Shown: in pieces, positions 55,453 through 64,000 of the stretch
Numbering within the stretch: the first letter of the stretch is position 1
How the letters are laid out: every line of letters begins with the position of its first letter
Source of the DNA: UBA6244 sp963676875
GTDB taxonomy: Bacteria; Bacteroidota; Bacteroidia; Bacteroidales; F082
DNA length: 64,000 nucleotides
Assembly: GCA_963676875.1 (NCBI GenBank)
Contig: OY781436.1
Span: 2,108,001-2,172,000, forward strand
Direction: 5' to 3'
Program-made: the position numbers and the translations under genes
Notes under the pieces: model-generated
What the model saw: the letters and a program-made list of their open reading frames with translations, nothing else
Told to the model about the DNA's origin: nothing
Databases searched by the model: none

Positions 55453-56806
55453 TTGGTTTTTTATTGGCAGGTGGAATAACAGCCACTTCAATTTCTTTGA
55501 TTTTTCGTTCGTCGGCATCATGAATAATAAACTCAAACTTGCGGTATTTTATTTTGTCGCCCTTGCCTGGAATTCTTCCTTGCAATTCCAGCATCAGTCC
55601 GCCAAGTGAATCGGCCTCCCCCACCACTTTGTCAAAATAATCATCCTTCAGGTGCAGGATTTTGTAAAAATCGTTCAGGGGTGTTTTGGCTTCAAACAAA
55701 TAATTATTGTTGGCAAGTACCTGATGTTTAAACTGATGGGGTTCTTTATCGAATTCATCGCTAATATCACCCACAATTTCTTCGATGATGTCTTCCAGGG
55801 TAATGATGCCCGATGTTCCACCGTATTCGTCCACCACAATGGCCAGGTGGTTTTTCTTTTCACGAAATTCCTGCAACAGGTCGTTGATGCGTTTGTTCTC
55901 CGGTACAAAAAATGGTGGACGTATTAAATTTACCCAATTGTCGAAATCAGCTTGATTCAAATATGGAATTAAATCTTTGATATACAGTATTCCCAACACA
56001 TTGTCCAGCGACTCTTCATAAACAGGTATACGGCTAAAACCCGATTCAAGCACCATGCGTACCACCTCCTGATAGGAAGCTGATTTATCAACAGCCGTAA
56101 TATTTACACGCGACTGCATAATTTCCGTGGCTTCGGTTTCGCCAAAGGTGGCAATACCCTTGAGTATTTTTTTTTCGTCTTCGGTAATGTTTTCGCCTGC
56201 GGTCAGGTCGATGGCATCCGACAAATCGCTCATGCTGATGTGGTGCCCTTTTTTCTTCACCTTTTTGTCGATGAGGTTGGTGGAGTTGACCAGGATACTG
56301 CTCAAAGGTTTAAACAAAACGATGAGAAATTTTAGGTTGTTAACCATCAGGTGAGCAAACATCATGGGCTCTTTGTTGGCCAGAATCTTGGGAATAATTT
56401 CACCAAAGATGAGAATCACCGAAGTAATCAACACCACTTGTATCAGCAATACAACCACAGGATTTGCATCGGGAGAAATCAGGTTGGCGGTAATATATGT
56501 TGATAAAATAACAATAGCCACATTAACAAAGTTGTTGGTAATGAGGATAGTTGAGAGAAGTCGTTTGGGTTTTTGAAGCAATTCAAGAATGGCCTTATCC
56601 TTAACTTCGTTACGATTTTTTAGAGCAAGTATATCCGAGGGGGTAAGGGAGAAGAAAGCTGTTTCGGCACCGGAAATCAGTCCCGACATCACCAGCAGGA
56701 CCAACAAAAACAATAAAGAAACCAAAGTAGCCACCGTAAAGCCATGTAAGTATGGCTCTTGCATCAGGTATATAAAACTTAACGGGTCGATATCTGCAGT
56801 TTCCAA
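55436..56806 (-). CDS. gldE: GldE, CNNM/CorC-like membrane protein
   Basis: 456 residues. CNNM transmembrane domain (about 20-200, with SGAETAFFSLTPSDILAL), a CBS pair (about 220-345, SRIPVYEESLDNVLGILYIKD and VDEYGGTSGIITLEDIIEEIVGD), and a CorC_HlyC domain at the end. Typical gliding-associated GldE in order gldE-gldD. The start is a TTG at 56806; an ATG 14 codons later is the alternative. Homologues handle magnesium or membrane stress. Confidence 0.92.
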   Translation of the reverse strand: METADIDPLSFIYLMQEPYLHGFTVATLVSLLFLLVLLVMSGLISGAETAFFSLTPSDILALKNRNEVKDKAILELLQKPKRLLSTILITNNFVNVAIVILSTYITANLISPDANPVVVLLIQVVLITSVILIFGEIIPKILANKEPMMFAHLMVNNLKFLIVLFKPLSSILVNSTNLIDKKVKKKGHHISMSDLSDAIDLTAGENITEDEKKILKGIATFGETEATEIMQSRVNITAVDKSASYQEVVRMVLESGFSRIPVYEESLDNVLGILYIKDLIPYLNQADFDNWVNLIRPPFFVPENKRINDLLQEFREKKNHLAIVVDEYGGTSGIITLEDIIEEIVGDISDEFDKEPHQFKHQVLANNNYLFEAKTPLNDFYKILHLKDDYFDKVVGEADSLGGLMLELQGRIPGKGDKIKYRKFEFIIHDADERKIKEIEVAVIPPANKKPNVQKP

Positions 56807-56884
56807 AACAGTTATGTTGGTTCACTCAATAAACGCGGCAAATGTACAAAGAAAAGCTTTGAACACAAATTAATCGTCTGATAT

Positions 56885-57331
56885 TTAGAAAGGAAGGTCA
56901 TCTACCGGCTCATCCGAAGGTGCCGATTGACTGGCTTCCGGAGCATTACCATAACTCTCTTGAGGCGATCGTCTTTCGTAATCTCCACCTTGTTGGTCAG
57001 TTCCCTGCGGTTTGGCCAGCATATGTATCTTTTCGGAGAGTATTTCGGTGATATATTTTTCTACTCCATCACGATCAGTGTATTTGCGGCTTTTAATTTT
57101 TCCTTCCACATAAATCAGGTCACCTTTGGCAATGCTTTTTTCTGCTAAATATCTGTAACCAACGATATTATGCCACTCAGTTTGATCTTTCCACTCGTTG
57201 GTGGTACGGTCGCGGTAGCTTTCGGTGGTAGCCAGCGAAAAACTTATTTTTTTTGTTCCGTCGTCAAAGGTATATACTTCCGGATCTTTTCCAATTCTTC
57301 CAATTAAAAACACTTTGTTTAATCCTGCCAT
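56885..57331 (-). CDS. ssb: single-stranded DNA-binding protein
   Basis: 148 residues: OB-fold about 1-105 (NKVFLIGRIGKDPEVY, WHNIVGYRYLAEK), a flexible Gln-Gly-rich linker and the acidic tail DEPVDDLPF that docks repair proteins. Follows mutY by 30 bp. Confidence 0.96.
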   Translation of the reverse strand: MAGLNKVFLIGRIGKDPEVYTFDDGTKKISFSLATTESYRDRTTNEWKDQTEWHNIVGYRYLAEKSIAKGDLIYVEGKIKSRKYTDRDGVEKYITEILSEKIHMLAKPQGTDQQGGDYERRSPQESYGNAPEASQSAPSDEPVDDLPF

Positions 57332-57361
57332 GTTACTTCTGTTATTCGGTTATATTTATCT

Positions 57362-58435
57362 CTATTTAAAAAATACTTCACGTAAGTACCTCTCTACCAG
57401 AACAGATACGGGGTAGTCGCCCAGCGAAGTTTGTTCTACCAAAAGTAATGTATTTTTTAGTATATCCGAAATGGGAGTAAATATTGTTACCGAAATAAAC
57501 CGGGCGAAAATTTTACGGTGGGTAAGCAGATGTTTATAATCATTTGAAACATCATTGATTACAACGGATGCGTGTGTGAACCAACCACGATTCACCGCCT
57601 CCGAAATGGCTGTTTCCAATTCCATGGGCTCATCCGACTGCACAAATGGAAAATCGTAAAGATGTGCCCAGATGTCTCCCTTGGGGCGTTTGTATATAAA
57701 GGTATGTGGTTGACCAGATTTCTGGGTGCTGATTACAAAATAGTTGAGAAAAACTTCCTTTTGTTTGGTTTTTGGATTTTTTACCGGAAAGCGGTCGGTT
57801 TGGTGGTTATTGAACGCGAAACACATGTCGCTCAGGGGGCATGAGTCGCATTCGGGATTGGCTGGTTTACATACCAGAGCTCCCAGTTCCATCACGGCCT
57901 GATTGAAGTTGGCAGCATCCTCTTTGGGCATGAGCGATTCGGCCAGTTGAAGGAATTGGTTGTGGGCCTTGGAAGAATTTATGGGCGTATCAATACCAAA
58001 GGCACGTGCCAGAACTCGATACACATTTCCATCTACTACTGCGTGAGGCAAACCAAAGGCCATGGAGGCGATGGCTGCTGCCGTATAAGGACCGATTCCG
58101 GGAAGTGATTTGAGTAATGCTAAGTCTGCCGGAAAATGACCATCAAATTTTTCCACCACTTCACGGGCTGCCATAAGCATGTTGTTGGCGCGACTGTAAT
58201 AGCCCAGCCCTTGCCAAAGTTTATACACCTCCTGTTGGTCGGCTTTTGCCAGCATTTGCACGTTTGGAAAACGTTCTACAAACCTCATATAATAAGGTAG
58301 TCCCTGATCCACACGCGTTTGCTGAAGAATGATCTCCGACAACCAAATATTATACGGATTGGAGGACTGTCTCCAGGGCAAATTTCGCTTGTGGATTTGG
58401 TACCACGACAAAAGATTTGTGATATTTTGGCTCAT
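57362..58435 (-). CDS. mutY: A/G-specific adenine glycosylase
   Basis: 357 residues. HhH-GPD domain with SEIILQQTRV (catalytic Glu) and LPGIGPYTAAAIASMAFG followed by VDGN (catalytic Asp); iron-sulfur cluster CKPANPECDSCPLSDMC; a C-terminal NUDIX-like recognition domain from about 235. Removes adenine opposite 8-oxoguanine. First gene of the mutY-ssb-gldE-gldD run. Confidence 0.96.
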   Translation of the reverse strand: MSQNITNLLSWYQIHKRNLPWRQSSNPYNIWLSEIILQQTRVDQGLPYYMRFVERFPNVQMLAKADQQEVYKLWQGLGYYSRANNMLMAAREVVEKFDGHFPADLALLKSLPGIGPYTAAAIASMAFGLPHAVVDGNVYRVLARAFGIDTPINSSKAHNQFLQLAESLMPKEDAANFNQAVMELGALVCKPANPECDSCPLSDMCFAFNNHQTDRFPVKNPKTKQKEVFLNYFVISTQKSGQPHTFIYKRPKGDIWAHLYDFPFVQSDEPMELETAISEAVNRGWFTHASVVINDVSNDYKHLLTHRKIFARFISVTIFTPISDILKNTLLLVEQTSLGDYPVSVLVERYLREVFFK

Positions 58436-58515
58436 TGAAGCACGAAATTACTTAAAAAAGAACAGATTAGATGAAAAAAAATATATTGTTTTTCTTTTTT
58501 TTATGAAAAAAGTAG

Positions 58516-58523
58516 TACTTTTG
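58516..58523 (+). promoter_or_regulatory. -7 box of the HU gene
   Basis: TACTTTTG fits TAnnTTTG; transcript start about 58530, 42 nt before the ATG. The -33 region is a T-rich tract. Confidence 0.45.
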
Positions 58524-58571
58524 CCCACCAAACTAAAAAACTAATATTTAATCATTTAAAATAATATTAAC

Positions 58572-58850
58572 ATGACAAAGGCAGAAATTGTAACCGAGAT
58601 CGCCAACAAAACCGGAATCGAGAAAGTAGCTGTACAAGCTGTTGTTGAATCATTCATGGAAACTGTAAAACAAACCATGGTAGAAGGCGAAAATGTGTAT
58701 CTCAGAGGATTTGGCAGCTTTATTATCAAAAGAAGAGCTGAAAAAACTGGACGTAATATTTCAAAAAATACGACCATCATTATTCCCGCTCATAACATTC
58801 CTGCATTCAAACCCGCTAAAACTTTTGTTAGCGAAGTAAAAGGAATTTAA
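58572..58850 (+). CDS. HU family DNA-binding protein
   Basis: 92 residues, usual HU/IHF length. MTKAEIVTEIANKTGIEK helix-turn-helix base, RGFGSF hinge and the arm ending NTTIIIPAHNIPAFKPAK. Compacts DNA as a dimer. Divergent from mutY. Confidence 0.95.
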   Translation: MTKAEIVTEIANKTGIEKVAVQAVVESFMETVKQTMVEGENVYLRGFGSFIIKRRAEKTGRNISKNTTIIIPAHNIPAFKPAKTFVSEVKGI

Positions 58851-58876
58851 TTACCAACAACTAATAATATAGCATT

Positions 58877-58966
58877 ATGCCAAACGGAAAAAAGAGGAAG
58901 AGACATAAGATGTCGACCCACAAGCGCAAAAAACGCTTAAGGAAGAACAGGCATAAGAAGAAATAG
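58877..58966 (+). CDS. 29-residue basic protein, bS22/mS38-like
   Basis: MPNGKKRKRHKMS and RKKRLRKNRHKKK with more than half Lys/Arg/His. The pattern K-x-H-K-R-K-K-R-x-R-K-x-R matches the AURKAIP1/COX24 (mS38) and actinobacterial bS22 motif, so a small-subunit ribosomal protein is the best guess. ATG at 58877, 26 bp after the HU stop, and a terminator follows, so it is co-transcribed with HU. Confidence 0.7.
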   Translation: MPNGKKRKRHKMSTHKRKKRLRKNRHKKK

Positions 58967-58981
58967 AAAGTTTCTTTTGCA

Positions 58982-59025
58982 CGATAACACAGGATTTCTT
59001 CAGAGACCTGTGTTATTGTGTTTTT
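58982..59025 (+). terminator. rho-independent terminator
   Basis: ATAACACAGG pairs with CCTGTGTTAT, then GTGTTTTT. Ends the HU and small basic protein transcript. Confidence 0.85.
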
Positions 59026-59114
59026 ATCCTCCCTTACCAATTAAATTGTTTGTCCTGCAATACAACTCATCTATGATAGACCTATTGGCTATCGTTTACC
59101 TTAAAATTTAACAC

Positions 59115-60665
59115 GTGAATAGAGAATTAATTATCGATTCAAATCTATCGGAGGTTAATATTGCGTTACTTGAGGACAAAAATCTGGTTGAATTAAATAA
59201 CGAGCAGACCAACAACAAATTTGCCGTAGGCGATGTGTTTTTGGGAAAGGTCAAGCGCATTATGCCCGGCCTCAATGCTGCTTTTGTCGACGTAGGATAC
59301 GAAAAAGATGCCTTTTTGCATTACCTCGATTTGGGGCCGCAAATTCGCACTTTTAATAAATACGTAAAACTCGGGTTGATCGAAAAAGCTCACCTTACCT
59401 CTCACGAGGAAATTAAACCCGAAAAAGACATTGAAAAAACCGGAAAAATTAATCAGGTTTTGGTTAGTGGTCAGCAAATTTTGGTGCAGATAGCCAAGGA
59501 GCCCATCTCCACCAAAGGACCACGTATTACAACCGAAATTTCATTCCCGGGACGGTTTATCGTTCTGCTGCCATTTTCCAATAAAATCTCCATCTCGCAA
59601 AAAATCAGAAGCAAAGATGAGCGCAACAGGCTCAAGCGACTGATAACAAGTATTAAACCAAACAATTACGGTGTTATTATCAGAACCGTGGCCGAAAACA
59701 AAAAGGTCGCCGAACTGGATACCGACTTGCGCGATTTGGTTGGAAAATGGGAAAGCATTATCAGTAAATTACCCCTCCTCAAGGCACCGCAAAAGGTACT
59801 GAGCGAGTTGGATCGAACCTCCCAAATTCTGCGTGACGTGTTGAACGAATCGTTCAACTCCGTTTACGTTAACGATCCAATTCTATACGAAGAAACTAAA
59901 AATTATCTGGGAACTATAGCTCCCGATAAACAAGACATTGTAAAACACTACAAAGGTCGTGCGCCCATTTTTGAACATTTCGGAATCGATAAACAACTCC
60001 GCAGTTCATTTGGCAAAACGGTTACCATCAAAAGCGGTGTGTATCTGATTATTGAACATACCGAAGCACTGCACGTTATCGACATCAATAGCGGTCACCG
60101 CGTAAACAAGGAAAATTCGCAAGAGCAAAATGCCCTTACCGTCAACCTTGAATCGGCCACCGAAGTTGCACGTCAATTACGTCTCCGCGATATGGGTGGT
60201 ATTATTGTAGTAGATTTTATTGATTTGCACGATGCAAAAAATCGCCGTGCATTGTATCAAAAACTTAAAGATGAAATGGCCAGAGACCGGGCCAAACATA
60301 CCATTTTGCCTCCCAGCAAGTTTGGTTTGGTTCAGATTACCCGTCAAAGGGTACGCCCGGAAATGACCGTCCCTGTGCTTGAAAAATGTCCCGTGTGCAA
60401 TGGCACCGGCGAAATAAAATCGAGCATGATGATTATCGATGAAATTGAAAACAACCTGAACTACCTTATTCAGGATCAGAACCACAAACACCTTTCACTG
60501 GGTATCCATCCCTTTATCGAAGCCTTTCTGAAAAAAGGTTTCTGGAAATATCAGATTAAATGGTATTTTAAATATAAACAGTGGATTAAAATTCGTGGCA
60601 ACAATGATTTTCATTTCATGGAATACCAGTTTTACAATAAAAACAATGATATTATAAAGCATTAA
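59115..60665 (+). CDS. rng: ribonuclease E/G family
   Basis: 516 residues with a GTG start (59115). S1 domain about 35-120 (GDVFLGKVKRIMPGLNAAFVDVG), catalytic DNase-I-like part with the metal-binding Asp pair in VIDINSGH and VVDFIDL, and the zinc-link CPVCNGTG. Lacks the long C-terminal scaffold of RNase E, so of RNase G type. Cuts single-stranded RNA in mRNA decay and rRNA processing. Confidence 0.93.
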   Translation: MNRELIIDSNLSEVNIALLEDKNLVELNNEQTNNKFAVGDVFLGKVKRIMPGLNAAFVDVGYEKDAFLHYLDLGPQIRTFNKYVKLGLIEKAHLTSHEEIKPEKDIEKTGKINQVLVSGQQILVQIAKEPISTKGPRITTEISFPGRFIVLLPFSNKISISQKIRSKDERNRLKRLITSIKPNNYGVIIRTVAENKKVAELDTDLRDLVGKWESIISKLPLLKAPQKVLSELDRTSQILRDVLNESFNSVYVNDPILYEETKNYLGTIAPDKQDIVKHYKGRAPIFEHFGIDKQLRSSFGKTVTIKSGVYLIIEHTEALHVIDINSGHRVNKENSQEQNALTVNLESATEVARQLRLRDMGGIIVVDFIDLHDAKNRRALYQKLKDEMARDRAKHTILPPSKFGLVQITRQRVRPEMTVPVLEKCPVCNGTGEIKSSMMIIDEIENNLNYLIQDQNHKHLSLGIHPFIEAFLKKGFWKYQIKWYFKYKQWIKIRGNNDFHFMEYQFYNKNNDIIKH

Positions 60666-60682
60666 GCTCAGTATTCGTATCT

Positions 60683-60724
60683 AAAAAAAAGAGGCTGTTT
60701 CGGAAGAAACAGCCTCTTTTTTTT
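60683..60724. terminator. bidirectional terminator
   Basis: AAAAGAGGCTGTTTC pairs with GAAACAGCCTCTTTT across a GGAA loop; A and T runs on both sides serve rng and the convergent stress-protein gene. Confidence 0.9.
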
Positions 60725-60737
60725 GCTTTGCTAACAT

Positions 60738-61571
60738 CTACGATTTTTGCGGATGAATGCTCAATACCGGAATGGGTGAATGGTTTACCATTTGCAGGGC
60801 GTAAGGCCCTAAAAGCAAGTTGGTTACAGAAATTTCCTGCTCGGTCATAATGGCAATTAGGTTGGCCTTGATACCTTCTGCATATTTCAATGTTTCGTCG
60901 GTAATATTATCAGCCTCCAAATAGGCTATTTTATAGCGGATGTCGTTTTCTTTTAAGTATTCCTCTGCTTGTGCTATGTAATTTTTAATACGGTATCGTA
61001 GGTCGTCAGCTTGTGTGGTAAATAATCCCAACAAGTGTACTTCGGAATGAAAATATTTGGCCAGGAGTGCCGCCATGGGCAGTTTTTCGCGGGTACAGAT
61101 GGTGCTGTCCATGGGAACCACTATACGCTTGAGGTCGGTGCCGATGTCTACACCACCGCGGATGGTTAAGATGGGCACTTTGCTGCTGCTCACAATACGG
61201 TTGGCATTACTTCCAATCCAAAACTCTTCAAAACCCGACGACCCATGGGTACCTATCACGATCAGAAAAGCATCTACTTCTTCGGCAGCGTGGCAGATTT
61301 CTCTGTAAATTTTTCCTTTACGGATGTCGAAATCAATGGTTTGATCACCTAAGTGGAAACGATAGGTTTTAACCAATTCGTGAAACCTCTCTGTAACCTC
61401 TTTGATAAGGTTGTCGGGTTCTACCGAAAATATTTCTTTTGAATAATCCAGATGATTGATCCAAACCATCCTGATATTGGCTTTGGCATTACGTGCAATG
61501 CTGATGGCATGTTCCAAAGCATTGATTGAGCAATCGGAAAAATCGACGCCTACTACTATTGTTTTACTCAT
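60738..61571 (-). CDS. tandem universal stress protein, copy 1
   Basis: 277 residues, two UspA domains. The first has VVGVDFSDCSINALEHA and the ATP-binding-like GTHGSSGFEEFWIGSNANRIV; the second (about 145-277) is more diverged. Cytoplasmic. It overlaps the SPOR gene by 8 bp and is 277 residues long like copy 2 at 62017-62850. Confidence 0.9.
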   Translation of the reverse strand: MSKTIVVGVDFSDCSINALEHAISIARNAKANIRMVWINHLDYSKEIFSVEPDNLIKEVTERFHELVKTYRFHLGDQTIDFDIRKGKIYREICHAAEEVDAFLIVIGTHGSSGFEEFWIGSNANRIVSSSKVPILTIRGGVDIGTDLKRIVVPMDSTICTREKLPMAALLAKYFHSEVHLLGLFTTQADDLRYRIKNYIAQAEEYLKENDIRYKIAYLEADNITDETLKYAEGIKANLIAIMTEQEISVTNLLLGPYALQMVNHSPIPVLSIHPQKS

Positions 61572-62007
61572 GATCGTTGGATTTAAGTGGTGGTGATAAA
61601 CTTGGAATAACTATATCGTCCTGAATTACCCATGCACTGGGGTATTTTCTGGTTATCTGCGACAAAAAATTCTCGGCCTCCAATCGGGTTCTGAAATTTC
61701 CCACACGTACCCGGTAGTAGGGCTCTCGAAAGGTGATGTACGTGCCCACATCGGGATGTTGTTCGCTGAATTCAACGGTGAGTTCCTGCGCTTCGGTGAG
61801 TGCGTGATTGCCCGATTCCATCATCAATTGTATCCGGTAGCCGGGAAATTCAGGAAATGCCCGGCCATAGGTCATATGTAAAGCCACCAAACTATCTACA
61901 TTAGGAATGGTAATGTACTCGTCACCGTTGTTGGATATGGTTTGTGAAACAGCGCTAAACCCAAATAATAGGCTAAAAATAAGTACTATGGAGCTTGCAA
62001 ATTTCAT
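61564..62007 (-). CDS. SPOR domain protein
   Basis: 147 residues. Signal peptide (ending SAVSQ) and a SPOR fold at about 55-135 (GYRIQLMMESGNHALTEAQ, YRVRVGNFRTRLEAENFLSQI). SPOR domains bind denuded peptidoglycan, mostly at the division site. Sits between the two stress-protein genes in one operon. Confidence 0.85.
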   Translation of the reverse strand: MKFASSIVLIFSLLFGFSAVSQTISNNGDEYITIPNVDSLVALHMTYGRAFPEFPGYRIQLMMESGNHALTEAQELTVEFSEQHPDVGTYITFREPYYRVRVGNFRTRLEAENFLSQITRKYPSAWVIQDDIVIPSLSPPLKSNDHE

Positions 62008-62016
62008 TTTAACGAA

Positions 62017-62850
62017 TTAATGACTTTTTTTTGAACGAACACTTAATACTGGAATAACTGAATTATTGATTAACTGTTGTGAATAGGCTCCTAAAAATTT
62101 GTTGGCCGAGGTGGTACCCTGATCAGTCATAATAGAGATGATATCCACCTCATGCTGGTCTATGTAGCGGAGAATAGACGCGGCCACGTTGTCAGCTTCA
62201 ATTTTTTCGTTTACAAATGAAACATTTTTGTCTGCCAAACATTTAGAGGCTTCCTCGCTAAATTTGGCAATACGTTTTCTGATGACGCTGATGTTGGTAT
62301 TATAAACTTCCAGCAAATGAATGGTGGCTCCAAATGCCCTGGCGAGTTCGGCAACCATCGGAAGTTTTTCCTTGGTCTCCATAGTGCTGTCGAGGGGCAG
62401 TAAGATGTTTTTGATGTCAGGTTTTATTACATAATTACCACGTATGGTAATGATCGGACAGGGAGCCTGAGCCACAATACGATAGGCATTGCTGCCAATC
62501 CAGTATTGTTCGTAGCCCGACACGCCATGTGTTCCGGCAAATATCATATCGGCACCAATGCTATGAGCGGTTTTAGCAATTTCTTGATAAACTTTTCCCC
62601 TTTTAAGGGCTACACGTATTTTACCTTCAGGGGTTTGGTCGCGGTATTTTTGTACAGTGGAATCCAGATAAGCCTTGGCTTCAATACGGATATCGCCGGC
62701 AATGGTATCCACCATGCTTTCGCCCACCTCTGAATTGTCAACCCAAACCAAATGTAGGTAGGCTTGCAGTTTTTGGGCATAAACGAGCGCATACTCAAGT
62801 GCGTGTAAGGAGTTTTTTGAAAAATCGAAGGCAACCAATAATGTTTTCAT
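62017..62850 (-). CDS. tandem universal stress protein, copy 2
   Basis: 277 residues from the ATG at 62850. LLVAFDFSKNSLHALEYAL and GTHGVSGYEQYWIGSNAYRIV in the first Usp domain. Homologous to copy 1 by duplication. First gene of the three-gene operon. Confidence 0.9.
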   Translation of the reverse strand: MKTLLVAFDFSKNSLHALEYALVYAQKLQAYLHLVWVDNSEVGESMVDTIAGDIRIEAKAYLDSTVQKYRDQTPEGKIRVALKRGKVYQEIAKTAHSIGADMIFAGTHGVSGYEQYWIGSNAYRIVAQAPCPIITIRGNYVIKPDIKNILLPLDSTMETKEKLPMVAELARAFGATIHLLEVYNTNISVIRKRIAKFSEEASKCLADKNVSFVNEKIEADNVAASILRYIDQHEVDIISIMTDQGTTSANKFLGAYSQQLINNSVIPVLSVRSKKSH

Positions 62851-63041
62851 AACACAAAAATTTACCACCGAGCGACCAATTGCACCGGTCATTTGTCATG
62901 CAGCTAATTTACTGAAAATTTTCTAAATTCCAACCTGCGACCTTCGATTTTGTTGCATCTGATACAATGTGCTCTGTGTCAACCCATGTGCTGATTGTAA
63001 ACGAAAACAAGGTGATGCCCCTTACACTTTACTTTTTCAGC

Positions 63042-63049
63042 TACTTTTG
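63042..63049 (+). promoter_or_regulatory. -7 box of ruvB
   Basis: TACTTTTG fits TAnnTTTG; the transcript would start about 10 nt before the ATG at 63067. Confidence 0.45.
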
Positions 63050-63066
63050 TGAAAAAGAATTATCCC

Positions 63067-64000
63067 ATGAATGAAAACCTGGATGCCTCCGGTTCGTTGT
63101 TAAGCAAAGGAGAAATAGAGATTGAAAAAACCTTGCGCCCCGGACATTTTGAGCACTTTTCGGGTCAGCCAAGCGTGGTCGAAAACCTGAAAATTTTTGT
63201 TCAGGCAGCCCGACTTCGGGGCGAAGCGTTGGATCATGTATTGCTGCATGGCCCTCCCGGATTGGGTAAAACTACCCTTTCACATATTATCTCCAATGAG
63301 TTGCAGGTAAACCTTATAACTACCTCCGGTCCGGTGTTGGACAAACCCGGCGATTTGGCCGGATTGCTCACCAACCTCGAACCCAACGATGTGCTTTTTA
63401 TCGACGAAATTCATCGACTGAGTCCGGTGGTGGAAGAATACCTTTATTCGGCCATGGAAGACTACCGCATCGACATCATGATCGAAACCGGACCCAATGC
63501 CCGTTCTGTTCAAATTGTGATCAACCCCTTTACCCTCATTGGTGCGACCACCCGTTCGGGATTGCTCACGGCGCCGCTCCGCTCAAGGTTTGGTATTAAT
63601 TCAAGGCTTTCGTACTACGATATTCCTACACTCACCAAAATTGTGAACCGATCATCAAGTATTCTCAACGTGGAAATAGATCATGAAGCGGCCATCGAAA
63701 TCGCCGGAAGAAGCCGCGGAACACCACGTATCGCCAACTTGTTGCTGCGACGGGTGCGCGATTTTGCCCAAATTAAGGGCAATGGCCGAATTGATTTGGA
63801 AATCGCTCAATTTGCTCTTGCAGCGCTCAATGTGGACAAGCACGGTTTGGACGAAATGGACAACCGTATTCTGTCCACCATCATCGATAAATTTAAGGGC
63901 GGGCCGGTGGGCATTACCACCCTTTCCACTGCTGTGGGTGAAGAGGGCGGAACCATTGAAGAGGTGTATGAGCCTTATCTGATTCAGGAAGGATATATCA
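63067..64000 (+). CDS. ruvB: Holliday junction helicase RuvB (3' part beyond window)
   Basis: 311 codons visible of the usual about 340; no stop before the end of the window. EKTLRPGHFEHFSGQ start, Walker A GPPGLGKTTLS, Walker B FIDEIHRLSP, sensor IGATTRSG and arginine finger in APLRSRFGI, winged-helix begun with GGPVGITTLSTAVGEEGGT. Drives branch migration with RuvA. Confidence 0.97.
   Translation, partial: MNENLDASGSLLSKGEIEIEKTLRPGHFEHFSGQPSVVENLKIFVQAARLRGEALDHVLLHGPPGLGKTTLSHIISNELQVNLITTSGPVLDKPGDLAGLLTNLEPNDVLFIDEIHRLSPVVEEYLYSAMEDYRIDIMIETGPNARSVQIVINPFTLIGATTRSGLLTAPLRSRFGINSRLSYYDIPTLTKIVNRSSSILNVEIDHEAAIEIAGRSRGTPRIANLLLRRVRDFAQIKGNGRIDLEIAQFALAALNVDKHGLDEMDNRILSTIIDKFKGGPVGITTLSTAVGEEGGTIEEVYEPYLIQEGYI

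Overview
The window looks like chromosomal DNA of a Bacteroidota member, most likely a Bacteroidales/Marinilabiliales-type anaerobe or facultative anaerobe. Reasons seen in the sequence: type IX secretion (T9SS) parts and cargo (PorZ, GldD, GldE, type A and type B sorting domains), the long Bacteroidota form of PurF, an HU-mutY-ssb-gldE-gldD neighbourhood, promoters of the TTTG / TAnnTTTG type, and few Shine-Dalgarno sequences. No rRNA, tRNA or CRISPR array was found.

Region 1 (1-19,000) is an accessory block. Every intact gene reads leftward (minus strand). Several gaps hold imperfect inverted repeats of about 130 bp whose ends resemble the R''/R' boxes of integron attC sites (GCCCAAC...GTTATGC and similar). 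This looks like a cassette array without an integrase in view (CALIN-like). Its cargo is a small hypothetical protein, a DUF7151-type lipoprotein with a T9SS cargo protein, a TPR protein, an SDR with a Crp-type regulator, an amino-acid permease, a GH92 mannosidase, a DUF4143 ATPase, an S41 peptidase and two membrane proteins. The cassette junctions are littered with mobile-element debris: three group II intron 3' ends on the opposite strand, an IS66 transposase tail, three copies of an unknown 543-bp repeat, and a small MITE-like palindrome.

Region 2 (19,296-27,110) is a five-gene minus-strand operon: membrane cytochrome-b-like protein, a ferredoxin-flavin oxidoreductase with a membrane anchor, a 20-heme and a 31-heme c-type cytochrome, and an outer-membrane beta-barrel. 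It reads like a route for moving electrons from the inner membrane or a reduced cofactor through the periplasm to the outer membrane.

Region 3 (27,500-46,500) is mostly core: a TPR protein, AI-2E family transporter, porZ, an AraC-type regulator, mlaE-mlaF-cvpA, purF divergent from a GNAT acetyltransferase, a T9SS type B cargo protein behind a pair of M16 proteases, glyA, and an OB-fold lipoprotein. Downstream of purF there is a separate minus-strand promoter and terminator about 350 nt apart, a candidate non-coding RNA.

Region 4 (46,580-53,352) is a recent rearrangement hot spot: three full and one broken REP-associated tyrosine transposase (RAYT) genes, ten REP palindromes, a tandemly duplicated small membrane protein, and a REP-bounded copy of the 3' third of the neighbouring M14 carboxypeptidase gene.

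Region 5 (52,444-64,000) is core again: M14 carboxypeptidase (T9SS cargo), gldD, gldE, ssb, mutY, HU, a 29-residue basic ribosomal-type protein, RNase E/G, two universal stress proteins around a SPOR protein, and ruvB running off the end.
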